64,000 bases of DNA from Brevibacillus sp. (GCA_017656235.1 JACDOF010000006.1:62001-126000), one strand, 5' to 3'; counted from the stretch's first letter, positions 35,263 to 45,033 are shown. Program-made: numbers and translations. Notes: generated by a model not told the origin, from the sequence alone.

Positions 35263-35886
35263 ATGGCAAAAGTTTTAATCGTCTACTACAGCGCGTACGG
35301 CCACATCTACGAAATGGCCAAGGCGGTTGCCGATGGTGTAAAACAGGCCGGCGGTGAAGTAAAGATCGCCAAAGTACCTGAATTCCCGGCTGTAAAAGAG
35401 GCGATGTCCGCTCAACCGGCTTATCAGGCAGCACAGCAGCTGCAGGCTGACGTACCGGAAGTTACCCAGGACGACCTGACTTGGGCCGACGGGATCATCT
35501 GGGGCGTACCTACTCGCTACGGGATGATGCCTGCCCAGATGAAACAGGTGTTGGACGCCGCCGGCGGACTGTGGGCCAAAGGTGCGCTGGAAGGCAAGCC
35601 AACCGCCGTATTCACCAGCTCGGGGTCCATCCATGGCGGTCAGGAGACGACCATCTTGACTACGCTTGTACCGCTGCTTCACTTTGGCATGATTTTCGTC
35701 GGCCTGCCCTACGGAGAAAACCAGGAACAACTGACAGCCGAGGGAATTGGCGGATCGCCGTACGGCGCGTCCACCGTGGCCGGTCCCGACGGTTCCCGCC
35801 GCCCTGCAGAGGCTGAGCTGACCATGGCTTCGCGCCTCGGCACACGCGTAGCCCGTGTTGCTTCCGCTCTTGCCGCTGCCAAGTAA
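35263..35886 (+). CDS. wrbA: WrbA-type NAD(P)H:quinone oxidoreductase
   Basis: A 207-residue flavodoxin-fold enzyme that reduces quinones by two electrons, sparing the cell semiquinone radicals. FMN-binding features: MAKVLIVYYSAYGHIYEMA, PTRYGMMPAQMKQVLDAAGGLW and FTSSGSIHGGQETT. ATG at 35263 has GGAGGG 8 bases upstream. Likely repressed by the divergent MarR protein (inference). A strong hairpin terminator follows. Confidence 0.95.
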   Translation: MAKVLIVYYSAYGHIYEMAKAVADGVKQAGGEVKIAKVPEFPAVKEAMSAQPAYQAAQQLQADVPEVTQDDLTWADGIIWGVPTRYGMMPAQMKQVLDAAGGLWAKGALEGKPTAVFTSSGSIHGGQETTILTTLVPLLHFGMIFVGLPYGENQEQLTAEGIGGSPYGASTVAGPDGSRRPAEAELTMASRLGTRVARVASALAAAK

Positions 35887-35915
35887 TCGCCTGTCGCAAA
35901 TCCCCGCCGACAGAT

Positions 35916-35955
35916 GAAGCTGGCACCTATCTTCAACCGGTGCCAGCTTCTTTCA
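35916..35955 (+). terminator. Terminator of wrbA
   Basis: GAAGCTGGCACC (35916-35927) pairs perfectly with GGTGCCAGCTTC (35939-35950), followed by TTTC. Confidence 0.85.
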
Positions 35956-35970
35956 TGTCAGCATTGCCGT

Positions 35971-37302
35971 TCAGATGTCCGCCACAATGCGTTGAGCACG
36001 TCTGTTCGCCTCGTATCTGATTCGTTCCTCATCCACTTGAGTCAATTGATACTTGTACATCAACCATCGTCCGTCCACCATTACCGATTCCACATCCGAG
36101 CCTTTGGCCGCGTAAGCAATCAGAGACGGAAGATCGTGATGCGGCAGCAGGTGCGGAGCATCCGGATTGAGGATCACCAGGTCGGCTGCTTTTCCTTCCT
36201 TCAATCTGCCCGTTTGATCGCCGATGGCCAAGAGGTCTGCTCCACATCCGGTGGCCATGGTCAATACCTGCCGGGCCGAAAGGCGGGTGGGATCCCGGAA
36301 ACTCACTTTTTGCATCCAGGCGGCCGCCTGCATGGTTACAAACAGGTCCAGCGAAGATGCGCTGCCGGCTCCATCCGTACCCAATCCAACCGTAATCCCC
36401 GCTTCCCTGAGGGCTTCGATCGGAGCCACTCCACATCCCAGCTTGTTGTTGCTCACCGGATTGTGGGCCACGCCGCCGCGCATACCGACGAGAAGCGAAA
36501 TGTCGTCATCGCTCAGCTGGACAGCATGAGCCAGCAGCACGTGGTTGTCGTCAAACAGCCCGCAATCGTACAGGTAGCGGGTTGGCGTCACTCCGTAGCG
36601 AGCGGCTATCTTTTCTGACTCTTCTTCTGTCTCCGCCAGATGGATGTGAACCGGGATATTGCGCTCCCGCGCCAGATCGGCGATCTCGCGCAGCCGCTCG
36701 GGCGGGCAGGTGTAGGGAGCATGAGGTGCCAGCATCGTCGTAATCCGCCCCTCACACGCCCCCTGCCAGCGCTCGCAAAGCTGGAGTGCTTCGCGCATCC
36801 GTTCGTCACCTCTCTCGTCAAGGAACACCATCCCGCGCGACAAGGAAGCACGCATCCCCGCTTCGGCAACAGCTTCGGCGACGTGATCCATCTCGATGTA
36901 CATATCCGCAAAGGCGGTCGTTCCGGAGCGAACCATCTCCGCCATGGCCAAATGTGTCCCCCAGTAAATGTCCTCTGCCGTCATCCGCGCCTCCGCCGGC
37001 AGCATTTTTTGCGACAACCACTCCATTAAACGTTTATCGTCGCTAAAACAGCGCAACAGACTCATCGCTGCGTGGTTGTGAGCGTTGATTAATCCGGGGA
37101 TGACCCACTTCCCGTCCAGATGGTAGACATCACCGGCACCGTGATCGTGGTTCGCCCACCGCTTGCGCAAATCGTCACCGATGGCTGCAATTCGGTTCTG
37201 CTCGATGATGAGATCCTTTCGCTCCATGCGGATTGCCTCTCCTGCTCCCTGCATCACGTAACCGCCGATCAGCAGCTTGCGGTTCGGCTGTTGTTTGCTC
37301 AT
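35971..37302 (-). CDS. mtaD: 5-methylthioadenosine/S-adenosylhomocysteine deaminase
   Basis: An amidohydrolase of 443 residues, subfamily of MtaD/SsnA/AtzA-like deaminases. Metal-site motifs: PGLINAHNHAAMSLLR, HIHLAETEEE, LLAHAVQLSDDD, and GLGTDGAGSASSLDLF. Deaminates MTA or SAH to the inosine forms; the exact substrate cannot be fixed from sequence alone. The ATG at 37302 is chosen since AAAGGAG lies 9 bases upstream, too close for the earlier GTG. Confidence 0.85.
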   Translation of the reverse strand: MSKQQPNRKLLIGGYVMQGAGEAIRMERKDLIIEQNRIAAIGDDLRKRWANHDHGAGDVYHLDGKWVIPGLINAHNHAAMSLLRCFSDDKRLMEWLSQKMLPAEARMTAEDIYWGTHLAMAEMVRSGTTAFADMYIEMDHVAEAVAEAGMRASLSRGMVFLDERGDERMREALQLCERWQGACEGRITTMLAPHAPYTCPPERLREIADLARERNIPVHIHLAETEEESEKIAARYGVTPTRYLYDCGLFDDNHVLLAHAVQLSDDDISLLVGMRGGVAHNPVSNNKLGCGVAPIEALREAGITVGLGTDGAGSASSLDLFVTMQAAAWMQKVSFRDPTRLSARQVLTMATGCGADLLAIGDQTGRLKEGKAADLVILNPDAPHLLPHHDLPSLIAYAAKGSDVESVMVDGRWLMYKYQLTQVDEERIRYEANRRAQRIVADI

Positions 37303-37401
37303 CGTCACTCACTCCTTTTATGCTTCATTCAAATCAGACGATAGAGGATGACGCGACGGAAAGGTCAAGCCCCTGCTTCCCAAACGGGCCTACACGAAAA
37401 C

Positions 37402-37450
37402 AGCCCGTACCGCACTGACAGGATCTCACCTGTCTGCGGCACGGGCTTTC
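37402..37450. terminator. Bidirectional hairpin between tcyP and mtaD
   Basis: AGCCCGTACCGCACTGACAGG (split here at 37402-37422) pairs with CCTGTCTGCGGCACGGGCT (37429-37447) with two mismatches, followed by TTCTT. It lies downstream of tcyP on the minus strand and before mtaD. Confidence 0.75.
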
Positions 37451-37502
37451 TTCAACTCTTTTCAGGAGCCGTTACGTCCTCGCAGGATATTCTTTTGCTG
37501 CA

Positions 37503-38900
37503 TCACGCTTCCACCTGTTTCTGGCCAATGTACACACTCTCATCCAGTTCTCCGGTCACTTTGCTGGTAAGCAGGCCGGCCGTCATGGTTCCGCTCACAT
37601 TGACTGCTGTGCGGCCCATGTCAATCAGCGGCTCTACGGAAATCAGCAAAGCAACGATTGCGATCGGCAGGTTCATGGCGGACAGGACCAACAGTGCGGC
37701 AAAGGTGGCCCCACCGCCTACACCGGCTACCCCAAAAGAGCTGATTGCCACCACCAGAATCAGCGTCAGAACAAACGATGGGGCAAGGGGATCGATCCCC
37801 ACAGCAGGAGCCGCCATAACGGCCAGCATCGCCGGATAGATACCCGCGCAGCCGTTTTGCCCAATCGACAGTCCGAAAGAACCAGCGAAGTTGGCAATCC
37901 CTTCAGGTACCCCCAGTTCACTCGTCTGTGTCTTCACGTTAAGGGGAAGCGTACCCGCGCTGGTTCGTGACGTGAATGCAAAGGTCAGTACAGGGAGCGC
38001 CTTTTTGACGTATGTGACAGGGTTTAACCCAACCAGAGCCAGCAGGAGCAAATGGACAAAAAACATGGCCAAAAGCGCCGCATACGAAGCAACAACGAAT
38101 TGCCCCAGGTTCCAAATCGCCTGGTAATCGCTTGTCGCCGTCACTCTCGTGATAATCGCCAGAATTCCGTACGGTGTCAGGCGCAGGATCAGCGTGACCA
38201 CACGCATGATGAGCGCATGAAGAGACTCGACCATCTTTGCAAGGAACTCGGCCTGTTCAGGTTGTTTGCGTTTCACTCCCAAATAGGCGAGGCCGAGAAT
38301 GGCCGCAAAAATTACCACCGCAATCGTTGATGTGGGCCGCTCGCCTGTGAAGTCCAAAAACGGATTGGCCGGGAGCAGTTCCAGTATTTTTTGGGGCAGC
38401 GTCATGTTTTGCAGTTCTGCCATTTTTTCTTCAAGCACGGCGGAGCGTGCCGTCTCCTGCTCTCCGGACTGAAGTTGGATCGCTTCCAGATCGAACGCAA
38501 TCGAAGCGGCAATCCCGATCGCCGCCGCGATGGCAGTGGTCCCCACCAGAATTCCGATGATCATCGTACTGATTTTTCCGATGTTGTGGGACAGTTTCAT
38601 TTTTGTAAAAGCAACCAAAATGGAGATGAACACCAACGGCATGACGATCATTTGCAGCAGCTTGACATATCCCCTGCCGACGATGTTAAACCAGTCAATG
38701 GACGTTTTCAACACATCAGAGGTGGCACCGTAAATGGCCTGCAGGATGAACCCGAACAAAATCCCCGCACCAAGTGCCGCAAACACGCGCTTGGAAAAAG
38801 TGACGTGTTTCCTCTGCATGAAGTACAAACCACCGCTCAACAAGAGCAAGAAAAAAATATTGATGATTACCAGCAGCGTTGACAATGTCTTTCCCTCCAC
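37503..38900 (-). CDS. tcyP: L-cystine uptake symporter TcyP
   Basis: A 465-residue member of the dicarboxylate/amino acid:cation symporter family, matching TcyP (Bacillus 463). Features: about eight membrane helices plus two hairpins, the FTSRTSAGTLPLNV serine-rich loop, and GLSIGQNGCAGIYPAMLAVM. Takes up cystine with sodium or protons as a sulphur source. Standing alone; the hairpin at 37402-37450 ends it. No S-box was found upstream. Confidence 0.9.
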   Translation of the reverse strand: MEGKTLSTLLVIINIFFLLLLSGGLYFMQRKHVTFSKRVFAALGAGILFGFILQAIYGATSDVLKTSIDWFNIVGRGYVKLLQMIVMPLVFISILVAFTKMKLSHNIGKISTMIIGILVGTTAIAAAIGIAASIAFDLEAIQLQSGEQETARSAVLEEKMAELQNMTLPQKILELLPANPFLDFTGERPTSTIAVVIFAAILGLAYLGVKRKQPEQAEFLAKMVESLHALIMRVVTLILRLTPYGILAIITRVTATSDYQAIWNLGQFVVASYAALLAMFFVHLLLLALVGLNPVTYVKKALPVLTFAFTSRTSAGTLPLNVKTQTSELGVPEGIANFAGSFGLSIGQNGCAGIYPAMLAVMAAPAVGIDPLAPSFVLTLILVVAISSFGVAGVGGGATFAALLVLSAMNLPIAIVALLISVEPLIDMGRTAVNVSGTMTAGLLTSKVTGELDESVYIGQKQVEA

Positions 38901-39049
38901 GTTCCTCTTTTTTCTCTAACACCCCGAGGTTTCACCGCTTCCACAGCGGCTACCTACAGTTATAGTACGTAAATTCCAATCGGTCAAGTATGATTAAACC
39001 CGAAAGGTTTCGGAAAATGTCGGGAAGAGCAGCGCCGGGCTGCCCACCA

Positions 39050-39094
39050 CAAAAAAACTGCCTCCGTCAGCAGGCAGACTGCTTGCGGAGACAG
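39050..39094 (-). terminator. Terminator of the CvfC-like gene
   Basis: CTGTCTCCGCAAGCAG pairs with CTGCTGACGGAGGCAG (one or two mismatches), loop TCTGC, followed by TTTTTTTG on the minus strand. Confidence 0.88.
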
Positions 39095-39122
39095 CCCTCA
39101 GAAATGACCAGGGATCTGTTCG

Positions 39123-40253
39123 TCATGTGTTGCGGCGGGTCATTTGCTGCCAAACGGAACCGGCCGCTTCCTCCCCTGCTTCAATCCGTTCCAGCGCCAT
39201 CTTGACCTGCAGACTAACCTCAAACTCGGGGTCGTTCTCTGCTTCCTTAAGGGCCGGAATCGCCGACTCGTCCCCCACTTCGTAAAGAAACCGGGCCGCG
39301 CGCCAGCGCACCAGTTTGTTGGGGTCCTTAAGCGCCTCGCACATGACCGGAATCGCTTGCGGATCGCCGATGTCCGACAGCACATCTCCTGCCGTCCGCC
39401 GGACTATCACCGACTTGTCCTTCAGGGCACGGTACAACAAGGGAAGCACCTTATCTCCCTTGAGGTCACCAAGGTAGGCTGCGGCCAACCGGCGAATCGA
39501 GGTATTCTCGTCAGTCAGCGCACGCTCCAAAAGGGGCAGTCCGGCTGTATCCGGCTTCCACTGCTGAAGCGCCGCATACCGTTTTTTCCAGTCAGGATCG
39601 TCAAACATCGCCATCATTTCTTCGGAGGAAAGGGCTTGCTCGGCGACGGGCTGCCCCTCCTCCTGTTCAAAGGCCTGGGCAACCAGACGGTCCAGCCGTT
39701 CCTGGTCGTATGCGGCATCCAGTTCGCGTGCTACTTCTTCGCCCACCTCCTGCATCGTGCCGTAACGGGAACCTTGCTCCTCCCATGTTCGCTCCATTAC
39801 CAGGTTGGCCGATGCGGCCTGCGCCTTCAGGACAGCCTCCTTAAAGCGCTCCGGCAGTCCGACGCGCCGCTCTTCCGTACCGGAAAGCAGTTTGATCTGC
39901 ATGGGAATGTTGCGAAACATCTGAATCAGTACCTTTACTTCACCAAAGGCGTCCTCTTCTTTCACTTCCGCCGTCTGGGGGGATGCCGCATCGCCAGCTT
40001 CGCCAAACGCTTCCCGCACCTGTGCCAGAATCGACGGCCAATCGGCTGTGGCGAACCGTTCGACAGCCAGAAAATCAGCGGCGTGAAAAACGCTCTTCAC
40101 ACCGTCGATCTCCAGAATCTTGCGGATCGGGTTGGGGGCATTCTCTTTGTTTTGCCGCGTGTAGGTCCCCTTTTTCCCCGCCGGCAGACGTTCGTCCACA
40201 TTCACCTTCATACTGTTGGGGCTGGGGGTGGGTTCAATCGATACGATGCGCAA
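39123..40253 (-). CDS. CvfC/YpgR-like protein: NifU N-terminal-type domain plus HEAT repeats
   Basis: A 376-residue protein related to conserved virulence factor C and YpgR. The N-terminal part (RIVSIEPTPSPNSMKVNVDE) is a scaffold Nfu/NifU N-terminal-like domain; residues about 205-365 are HEAT-like repeats of about 30 residues (DWKKRYAALQQWKP, NTSIRRLAAAYLGDL, SVIVRRTAGDVLSDIG, NKLVRWRAARFLYEVG). TTG at 40253 follows AAGGAG; homology begins there, and earlier in-frame residues are not family-like. Cellular role unclear. Confidence 0.85.
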   Translation of the reverse strand: MRIVSIEPTPSPNSMKVNVDERLPAGKKGTYTRQNKENAPNPIRKILEIDGVKSVFHAADFLAVERFATADWPSILAQVREAFGEAGDAASPQTAEVKEEDAFGEVKVLIQMFRNIPMQIKLLSGTEERRVGLPERFKEAVLKAQAASANLVMERTWEEQGSRYGTMQEVGEEVARELDAAYDQERLDRLVAQAFEQEEGQPVAEQALSSEEMMAMFDDPDWKKRYAALQQWKPDTAGLPLLERALTDENTSIRRLAAAYLGDLKGDKVLPLLYRALKDKSVIVRRTAGDVLSDIGDPQAIPVMCEALKDPNKLVRWRAARFLYEVGDESAIPALKEAENDPEFEVSLQVKMALERIEAGEEAAGSVWQQMTRRNT

Positions 40254-40294
40254 AGGATCCTCACTCCTTTCCTCATCGTTAGTATACCGCACTT

Positions 40295-41017
40295 TTATAC
40301 AGGAGAGGCAGCCTGACTGTTCCGAGGATTTTCCCGCAGCAAAATTACCTGTACCTGGCCTGGCCCGTGTACCCCAAACGCGAGATCCCCTTCAATATCA
40401 CCCGTACGGCTGGGACCGGTAATCAGGTTGATACAGGCAGGCAGACCTTCTGCCGCACGTCGGCCAATCTGGGTCATCACCTCGGCGAGTGAAGGAACAA
40501 TCCTCGTTTCATGCAGAACGATCAGGTAATGGGGCGGGAGCAGGCTTGCCACCCTGCCGCGCTGACCGCCATTAAACAGCACGACGGTTCCAGTCTCGGC
40601 CACGCCCAGATCGGCTGTGGTGATGCCCAGGTCAGCCGCAGCCGCGACGGAGCGGAACCCCTCTCCCTCTTCTGCGTGCGGACACATGGCATGCTGCACT
40701 TGACAATTATTCAAAAGCTGAACCAGACCAAGCTGCACGAGTTCCGGATCGTGCCAATAAATTGCCGATTTTACGGCAAAACGTTCGATCACTTCTGACA
40801 GCGCTGCCGGAAAATCAGATTTGGTGACCTGCACCACTTTGGTATTCAGCGCCTCCAGATTGGCCGTGAACTGTCTGATCAAGTCTTCGACGTCCCGCTC
40901 TGTGTCAGGTCTCAGCGGCGAATTCCATACGGGTGGTGTCACCCCGGATTTGCGGGGCCGCCCCAGCTTTCGGGCAATTCTGTCCAAAAACGCCTGTTGT
41001 CCATGTGTCTCTGTCAT
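40295..41017 (-). CDS. lutC: Lactate utilisation protein LutC
   Basis: A 240-residue LUD-domain protein. With LutA and LutB it forms the iron-sulphur L-lactate oxidase complex that makes pyruvate. Family stretch ITTADLGVAETGTVVLFNGGQRGRVASLLPP is visible in residues 142-175. ATG at 41017 has GGAGGGGA upstream and overlaps the lutB stop by 4 bases. Confidence 0.93.
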   Translation of the reverse strand: MTETHGQQAFLDRIARKLGRPRKSGVTPPVWNSPLRPDTERDVEDLIRQFTANLEALNTKVVQVTKSDFPAALSEVIERFAVKSAIYWHDPELVQLGLVQLLNNCQVQHAMCPHAEEGEGFRSVAAAADLGITTADLGVAETGTVVLFNGGQRGRVASLLPPHYLIVLHETRIVPSLAEVMTQIGRRAAEGLPACINLITGPSRTGDIEGDLAFGVHGPGQVQVILLRENPRNSQAASPV

Positions 41018-42426
41018 GCTTTCCCCTCCTCTCGCTCCTGCCACCACGCGCGAAACGACTGGCGGGCCGGACGGGGCAGATCACGTACTGCTGTCCATCC
41101 TGCCAGTGGTCCCGGCCCGTTGTTGATCACGTTGCCGTCGGCAAACAGGCCAAACCCGGTGTGAGCCAGTTTCACCGCGAAAGAGTACAGGGAAGGATGG
41201 CTGGTTACATACCCAAACATGCGAAAGGCTGCTGATTCGGCGAAGGGGGCGTATCCCTTTTCCACCTCGTCTTTTCGGTGCTCGATCAAAAGGTCATGCA
41301 GCGGAATCTTTACCGGACACACTTCGGTACAGGCACCGCACAAGCTGGAAGCATAGGGCAGTTCCTTCCACTCCTCATACCCCTCAAGCAGCGGCGTCAG
41401 CACCGCCCCGATCGGTCCGCTGTACACTCCCCCATATGCATGGCCGCCGATGTGACGGTATACCGGGCAAACATTGAGACAGGCGCCACAGCGAATGCAC
41501 TTCAAGACTTCCTGATAAGCCGTTCCGAGTATGTCTGATCTGCCGTTGTCCAGCACGATCAGGTGGAATTCCTCCGGCCCATCTGCGTCTTCCGCTCGCC
41601 GCGGGCCGGTAATCGCAGTGACGTAGACGCTCAGTTTCTGGCCGGTCGCACTTCGCGTCAGCATCGGAAGGAGCACATCCAGGTCGTTCCACGCTGGAAC
41701 GATCCGCTCCATGCCCATGATGGCGATATGTACCTTGGGCAGGGTGGTTGTCAGTCGGGCATTTCCTTCGTTGCTCACCAGCACAATCGACCCTGATTCG
41801 GCTACCGCAAAGTTGCAGCCGCTAATCCCCACATCGGCACTCAGGAACTTGCGGCGCAGCTGGTCCCGGGCGAACGCGCACAGTTCTTCTGTCCGATCGG
41901 AAAGATGCCGGTTGGCCACTTTTGAAAACAAGGCCGCCACATCGCCGCGCGTTTTGTGAATCGCCGGTGCGATCAGATGGGATGGCGTTTCTCCAGCCAA
42001 TTGAATGATGTACTCACCAAGATCCGATTCCACCACTTCCACGCCAAGCTTCTGCAGATGGTTGTTGAGATGAATCTCCTCCGTCACCATCGACTTCGAC
42101 TTGACCACCGATTTGGCCTCCTTCTCTCTGATCACCTGCTCCACGTAGGCCAGCGCACTTTGGCCATCGGGGGCGAAATGAATGTGCCCTCCATTTTTTC
42201 GCACGTTGTCCGCAAGCTGCTCCAGGTAACTGTCCAGGTTTTCCAGCGTATGCATTCGAATCGCCGAGGCCCTATCCCGCCACTCTTCCACATTGCCCAA
42301 CTCGGCGGCGGCCCGGTTGCGCCCTGAACGCAGGCGATCCTGTGTCAGTGGTACGGATATGCGCATTTGACCGTTGCCAAGACCGGCCGCTACCCTTTCT
42401 GCAAATTCCGCTCGTTGGCCGCTCAT
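41014..42426 (-). CDS. lutB: Lactate utilisation iron-sulphur protein LutB
   Basis: A 470-residue protein: an N-terminal LUD domain (VKSKSMVTEEIHLN, GCNFAVAESGSIVLVSNEGN) and a C-terminal double 4Fe-4S ferredoxin region with CIRCGACLNVCP and CGACTEVCP. Overlaps both lutC and lutA by 4 bases (ATGA), so the three genes are translated as a unit. Confidence 0.96.
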   Translation of the reverse strand: MSGQRAEFAERVAAGLGNGQMRISVPLTQDRLRSGRNRAAAELGNVEEWRDRASAIRMHTLENLDSYLEQLADNVRKNGGHIHFAPDGQSALAYVEQVIREKEAKSVVKSKSMVTEEIHLNNHLQKLGVEVVESDLGEYIIQLAGETPSHLIAPAIHKTRGDVAALFSKVANRHLSDRTEELCAFARDQLRRKFLSADVGISGCNFAVAESGSIVLVSNEGNARLTTTLPKVHIAIMGMERIVPAWNDLDVLLPMLTRSATGQKLSVYVTAITGPRRAEDADGPEEFHLIVLDNGRSDILGTAYQEVLKCIRCGACLNVCPVYRHIGGHAYGGVYSGPIGAVLTPLLEGYEEWKELPYASSLCGACTEVCPVKIPLHDLLIEHRKDEVEKGYAPFAESAAFRMFGYVTSHPSLYSFAVKLAHTGFGLFADGNVINNGPGPLAGWTAVRDLPRPARQSFRAWWQEREEGKA

Positions 42427-43151
42427 TTTTTCATCCCCTTCGCCAGAACTTCCGCAACGTGCATGGTTTCAATCGCCTTTCCCGTCCGCTGCAAACGGCC
42501 CGCGATGTTCATCAGGCAGCCCATGTCCGAACCGACCAATAGGGTAGCGCCTGTTTCTTCCAGGTTGCGGATCTTTTCATCAACCATCGCCTCCGAGATG
42601 CTGCTCATCTTGCTGGCAAACGTTCCGCCAAACCCGCAGCAGTCCTGACAGTACGGCAGTTCCCGCAATTCCAGATCGCGAAGAGAGCCAAGCAGCCGGA
42701 GCGGCTCATCTTTTACACCCAACCCGCGGCTCATGTGGCACGACTGATGGTAGGCGGCAGTTGCCGGAAAGCACGCCCGCACCTCGCTGACACCAAGCAC
42801 ATTCACCAAAAACTCCGAGAATTCGTACGTCTTTTCTGCCAGTTTTACCGCTTTTTGATGCCATTCCGGTTCATCCCGCATCAGGGACGGGTAATAGTGC
42901 CGGATCATCGCCGCACAAGAGCCGGACGGAGCCACCACGTACCGACTGTGCGCAAACGCCTTGATCATCTGCCTGGCTGCCTCCCTGGCCTCACGGTGAT
43001 AACCACTGTTGTATGCGGGCTGGCCGCAGCAGGTCTGGGCCAGCGGGAAATCCACTTCCACCCCATGCTCTTCCAGTACCGCTACCACACTTTTGCCCAC
43101 TTCCGGAAAAAAAACGTCTGCCAGGCAGGTTATAAACAAGGATACTTGCAT
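42423..43151 (-). CDS. lutA: Lactate utilisation protein LutA
   Basis: A 242-residue CCG-domain protein. Two copies of the Cys-rich motif are visible: QTCCGQPAYNSGY and QDCCGFGGTFASK. Its start MQVSLFITCLADVFFPE is the family opening; the ATG at 43151 follows GAGGGGGAG, while earlier in-frame residues are not family-like. First gene of lutABC; no LutR-type regulator adjacent. Confidence 0.95.
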   Translation of the reverse strand: MQVSLFITCLADVFFPEVGKSVVAVLEEHGVEVDFPLAQTCCGQPAYNSGYHREAREAARQMIKAFAHSRYVVAPSGSCAAMIRHYYPSLMRDEPEWHQKAVKLAEKTYEFSEFLVNVLGVSEVRACFPATAAYHQSCHMSRGLGVKDEPLRLLGSLRDLELRELPYCQDCCGFGGTFASKMSSISEAMVDEKIRNLEETGATLLVGSDMGCLMNIAGRLQRTGKAIETMHVAEVLAKGMKK

Positions 43152-43199
43152 GAGTAACTCCCCCTCGTCTTTTTGCACCCAACGGACCGAACTGAAAAA

Positions 43200-43242
43200 G
43201 AAAAACGCACTGAACAAGAGACAGCCCCTTGCCCAAGTGCGC
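43200..43242 (-). terminator. Terminator of the ABC operon
   Basis: GCGCACTTGGGCAAG pairs with CTTGTTCAGTGCGT (some G-U), followed by TTTTTC on the minus strand, between the ABC ATPase gene and lutA. Confidence 0.75.
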
Positions 43243-43257
43243 ATGGTTCCAAGATGT

Positions 43258-44049
43258 TTAAGCCAACATCACCCGGTCACTGGCCAACTTTTCGCCTTTC
43301 AGGCGCTCAAACTCTTTGAGAAGCTGTTCAATCGTCAGCTCGCTCTTGCCTTCCCGGATGTCCAGAATGATACTCCCCTTGTCCATCATGATCAGACGAT
43401 TTCCAAGTTCCAGCGCCTGTTTCATGTTGTGGGTAACCATCAACGTCGTCAACCTGGACCGTTCGACCACCTCTTTGGTCAGGTCCGTGATCAATTGAGC
43501 ACGAGCAGGGTCAAGGGCAGCAGTGTGCTCATCCAGAAGCAGCACCTTGGGCTGGGTAAAGGTAGCCATCAACAGGCTGAGCGCCTGCCGCTCTCCGCCG
43601 GAAAGCAGCCCCACCTTGGCCGTCAACCGGTTTTCCAGTCCCAGATTCAATGACTTCAGGTACTCGCGAAACTGCTCGCGGCGCTCTTTATTGACACCTT
43701 TGCGCAGCGTTCGCTTCTTGTCACGCGAAAAAGCCATTGCCAGATTTTCTTCGATGGTCATCGTCGGAGCTGTTCCTGCCATCGGATCCTGAAAGACGCG
43801 CCCAATCTTGAGTGAGCGCTGGTGCTCGGCCAGATGATTCACAACTTCTCCGTCGATCTCGATAATGCCGGTATCAGGCATAATCGCTCCGGAGATAATG
43901 TTCATCAGCGTGGACTTTCCGGCCCCGTTGCTCCCAATGACGGTGACGAAATCACCAGGTTCCAGCTCCAGGTTGATCTCCGCCAAGGCGATCTTTTCAT
44001 CCACGGTGCCGCGGTTAAACACCTTGCTGATTTGCTTCAGTTTAAGCAT
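43258..44049 (-). CDS. ABC transporter ATPase, TrpXYZ-like
   Basis: A 263-residue ATPase with Walker A VIGSNGAGKSTLMN, signature LLSGGERQALSLLMA, Walker B VLLLDEHTAALDP and the H-loop VTHNMKQAL. ATG at 44049 has GAGAGG 8 bases before it and overlaps the permease end by 8 bases. It energises uptake by the permease and binding protein upstream. Substrate likely an aromatic amino acid or related molecule by family, not provable here. Confidence 0.88.
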   Translation of the reverse strand: MLKLKQISKVFNRGTVDEKIALAEINLELEPGDFVTVIGSNGAGKSTLMNIISGAIMPDTGIIEIDGEVVNHLAEHQRSLKIGRVFQDPMAGTAPTMTIEENLAMAFSRDKKRTLRKGVNKERREQFREYLKSLNLGLENRLTAKVGLLSGGERQALSLLMATFTQPKVLLLDEHTAALDPARAQLITDLTKEVVERSRLTTLMVTHNMKQALELGNRLIMMDKGSIILDIREGKSELTIEQLLKEFERLKGEKLASDRVMLA

Positions 44050-45004
44050 GGTTGTCACCTCTCACCGCTTTGTCGTCCTGGCTGACGCGCTGTTGGCTGA
44101 GGGCGCTGCGCAGTCGTTTTTCCTTCCACGACGCCAGCATCTTGGGCCAGATCAGCGCGATGACGACAATCAGGGCGGTAATCAGTTTCATGTCGGACGC
44201 TTCCAGCCACTCGATGCGCAGGGCAATGGCAATAATGACTCGATAAATAATGGCTCCGCCAATCACCGCCAGTGTCGCCCGGAAGATCGTGGAGTGGCCG
44301 AACAGCGCTTCCCCGATAATAACCGACGCGAGACCGATGATGATCATCCCGATCCCCATGTTGACATCGGAGAACCCCTGGTACTGGGCCATCAAGGCGC
44401 CGGACAAGGCTACCAGCCCGTTGGAAAGACTAAGCCCGATGATCTTGGTGTTGTCCGTATTGGTGGAAAAACTGCGGATCATCCGCTCGTTGTCGCCAGT
44501 CGCGCGTATCGCCAAACCGATTTCCGTGTGCAAAAACCAGTCGACAATCCACTTGACTACCAGGACAAACAGGGCCATTGTGACGATGATTCCCACTGCC
44601 TTGAGAAAGGGCAGATAATCGGCAAAAAAGTCGGCAATCCCGCTGAACAGCGTTTCTTCTCCCAACAGCGGCACATTGGCTTTGCCCATGATGCGCAGGT
44701 TCACCGAGTAGAGCGCGATCATGGACAGGATTCCCGCCAACAAGGCGTTGATCTTCCCTTTGGTGTGGAGGACACCCGTCACAAATCCGGCCAGTCCGCC
44801 CAGAAACATGGCGGCGGCTGTGGACAATAGCGGATGGTAACCGGCGGCGATCATCGTCGCCGCCAGGGCACCTCCGGTGGTGAAGCTTCCGTCAACTGTC
44901 AGATCAGGGAAGTTGAGAATGCGAAACGTCAGATAAACTCCTAATGCCATCAACGAGTAGATAATTCCAGACTCCAATGAGCCAATCCAGGCTTCAGCAG
45001 GCAC
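44042..45004 (-). CDS. ABC transporter permease, TrpXYZ-like
   Basis: A 320-residue integral membrane protein with 8-9 membrane helices, of the branched-chain-type permease family: YSLMALGVYLTFRILNFPDLTVDGSF at the N terminus and GLAIRATGDNERMIRS in a cytoplasmic loop. GTG start at 45004 follows AAGGAGGT by 5 bases. Middle gene of the operon binding protein - permease - ATPase. Confidence 0.9.
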   Translation of the reverse strand: MPAEAWIGSLESGIIYSLMALGVYLTFRILNFPDLTVDGSFTTGGALAATMIAAGYHPLLSTAAAMFLGGLAGFVTGVLHTKGKINALLAGILSMIALYSVNLRIMGKANVPLLGEETLFSGIADFFADYLPFLKAVGIIVTMALFVLVVKWIVDWFLHTEIGLAIRATGDNERMIRSFSTNTDNTKIIGLSLSNGLVALSGALMAQYQGFSDVNMGIGMIIIGLASVIIGEALFGHSTIFRATLAVIGGAIIYRVIIAIALRIEWLEASDMKLITALIVVIALIWPKMLASWKEKRLRSALSQQRVSQDDKAVRGDNHA

Positions 45005-45033
45005 GGGAAACCTCCTTCTAGCTGTGCGATGTA

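Noticed and set aside
35971-37302. Annotation as chlorohydrolase (AtzA/TrzN type)
   Set aside because: Motifs are shared by the whole subfamily; MTA/SAH deaminase is the commoner role in Bacillales, so it was preferred, with reduced confidence.
39144-40316. 390-residue frame antisense to the CvfC-like gene
   Set aside because: Shadow frame; the minus-strand HEAT-repeat protein is the real gene.
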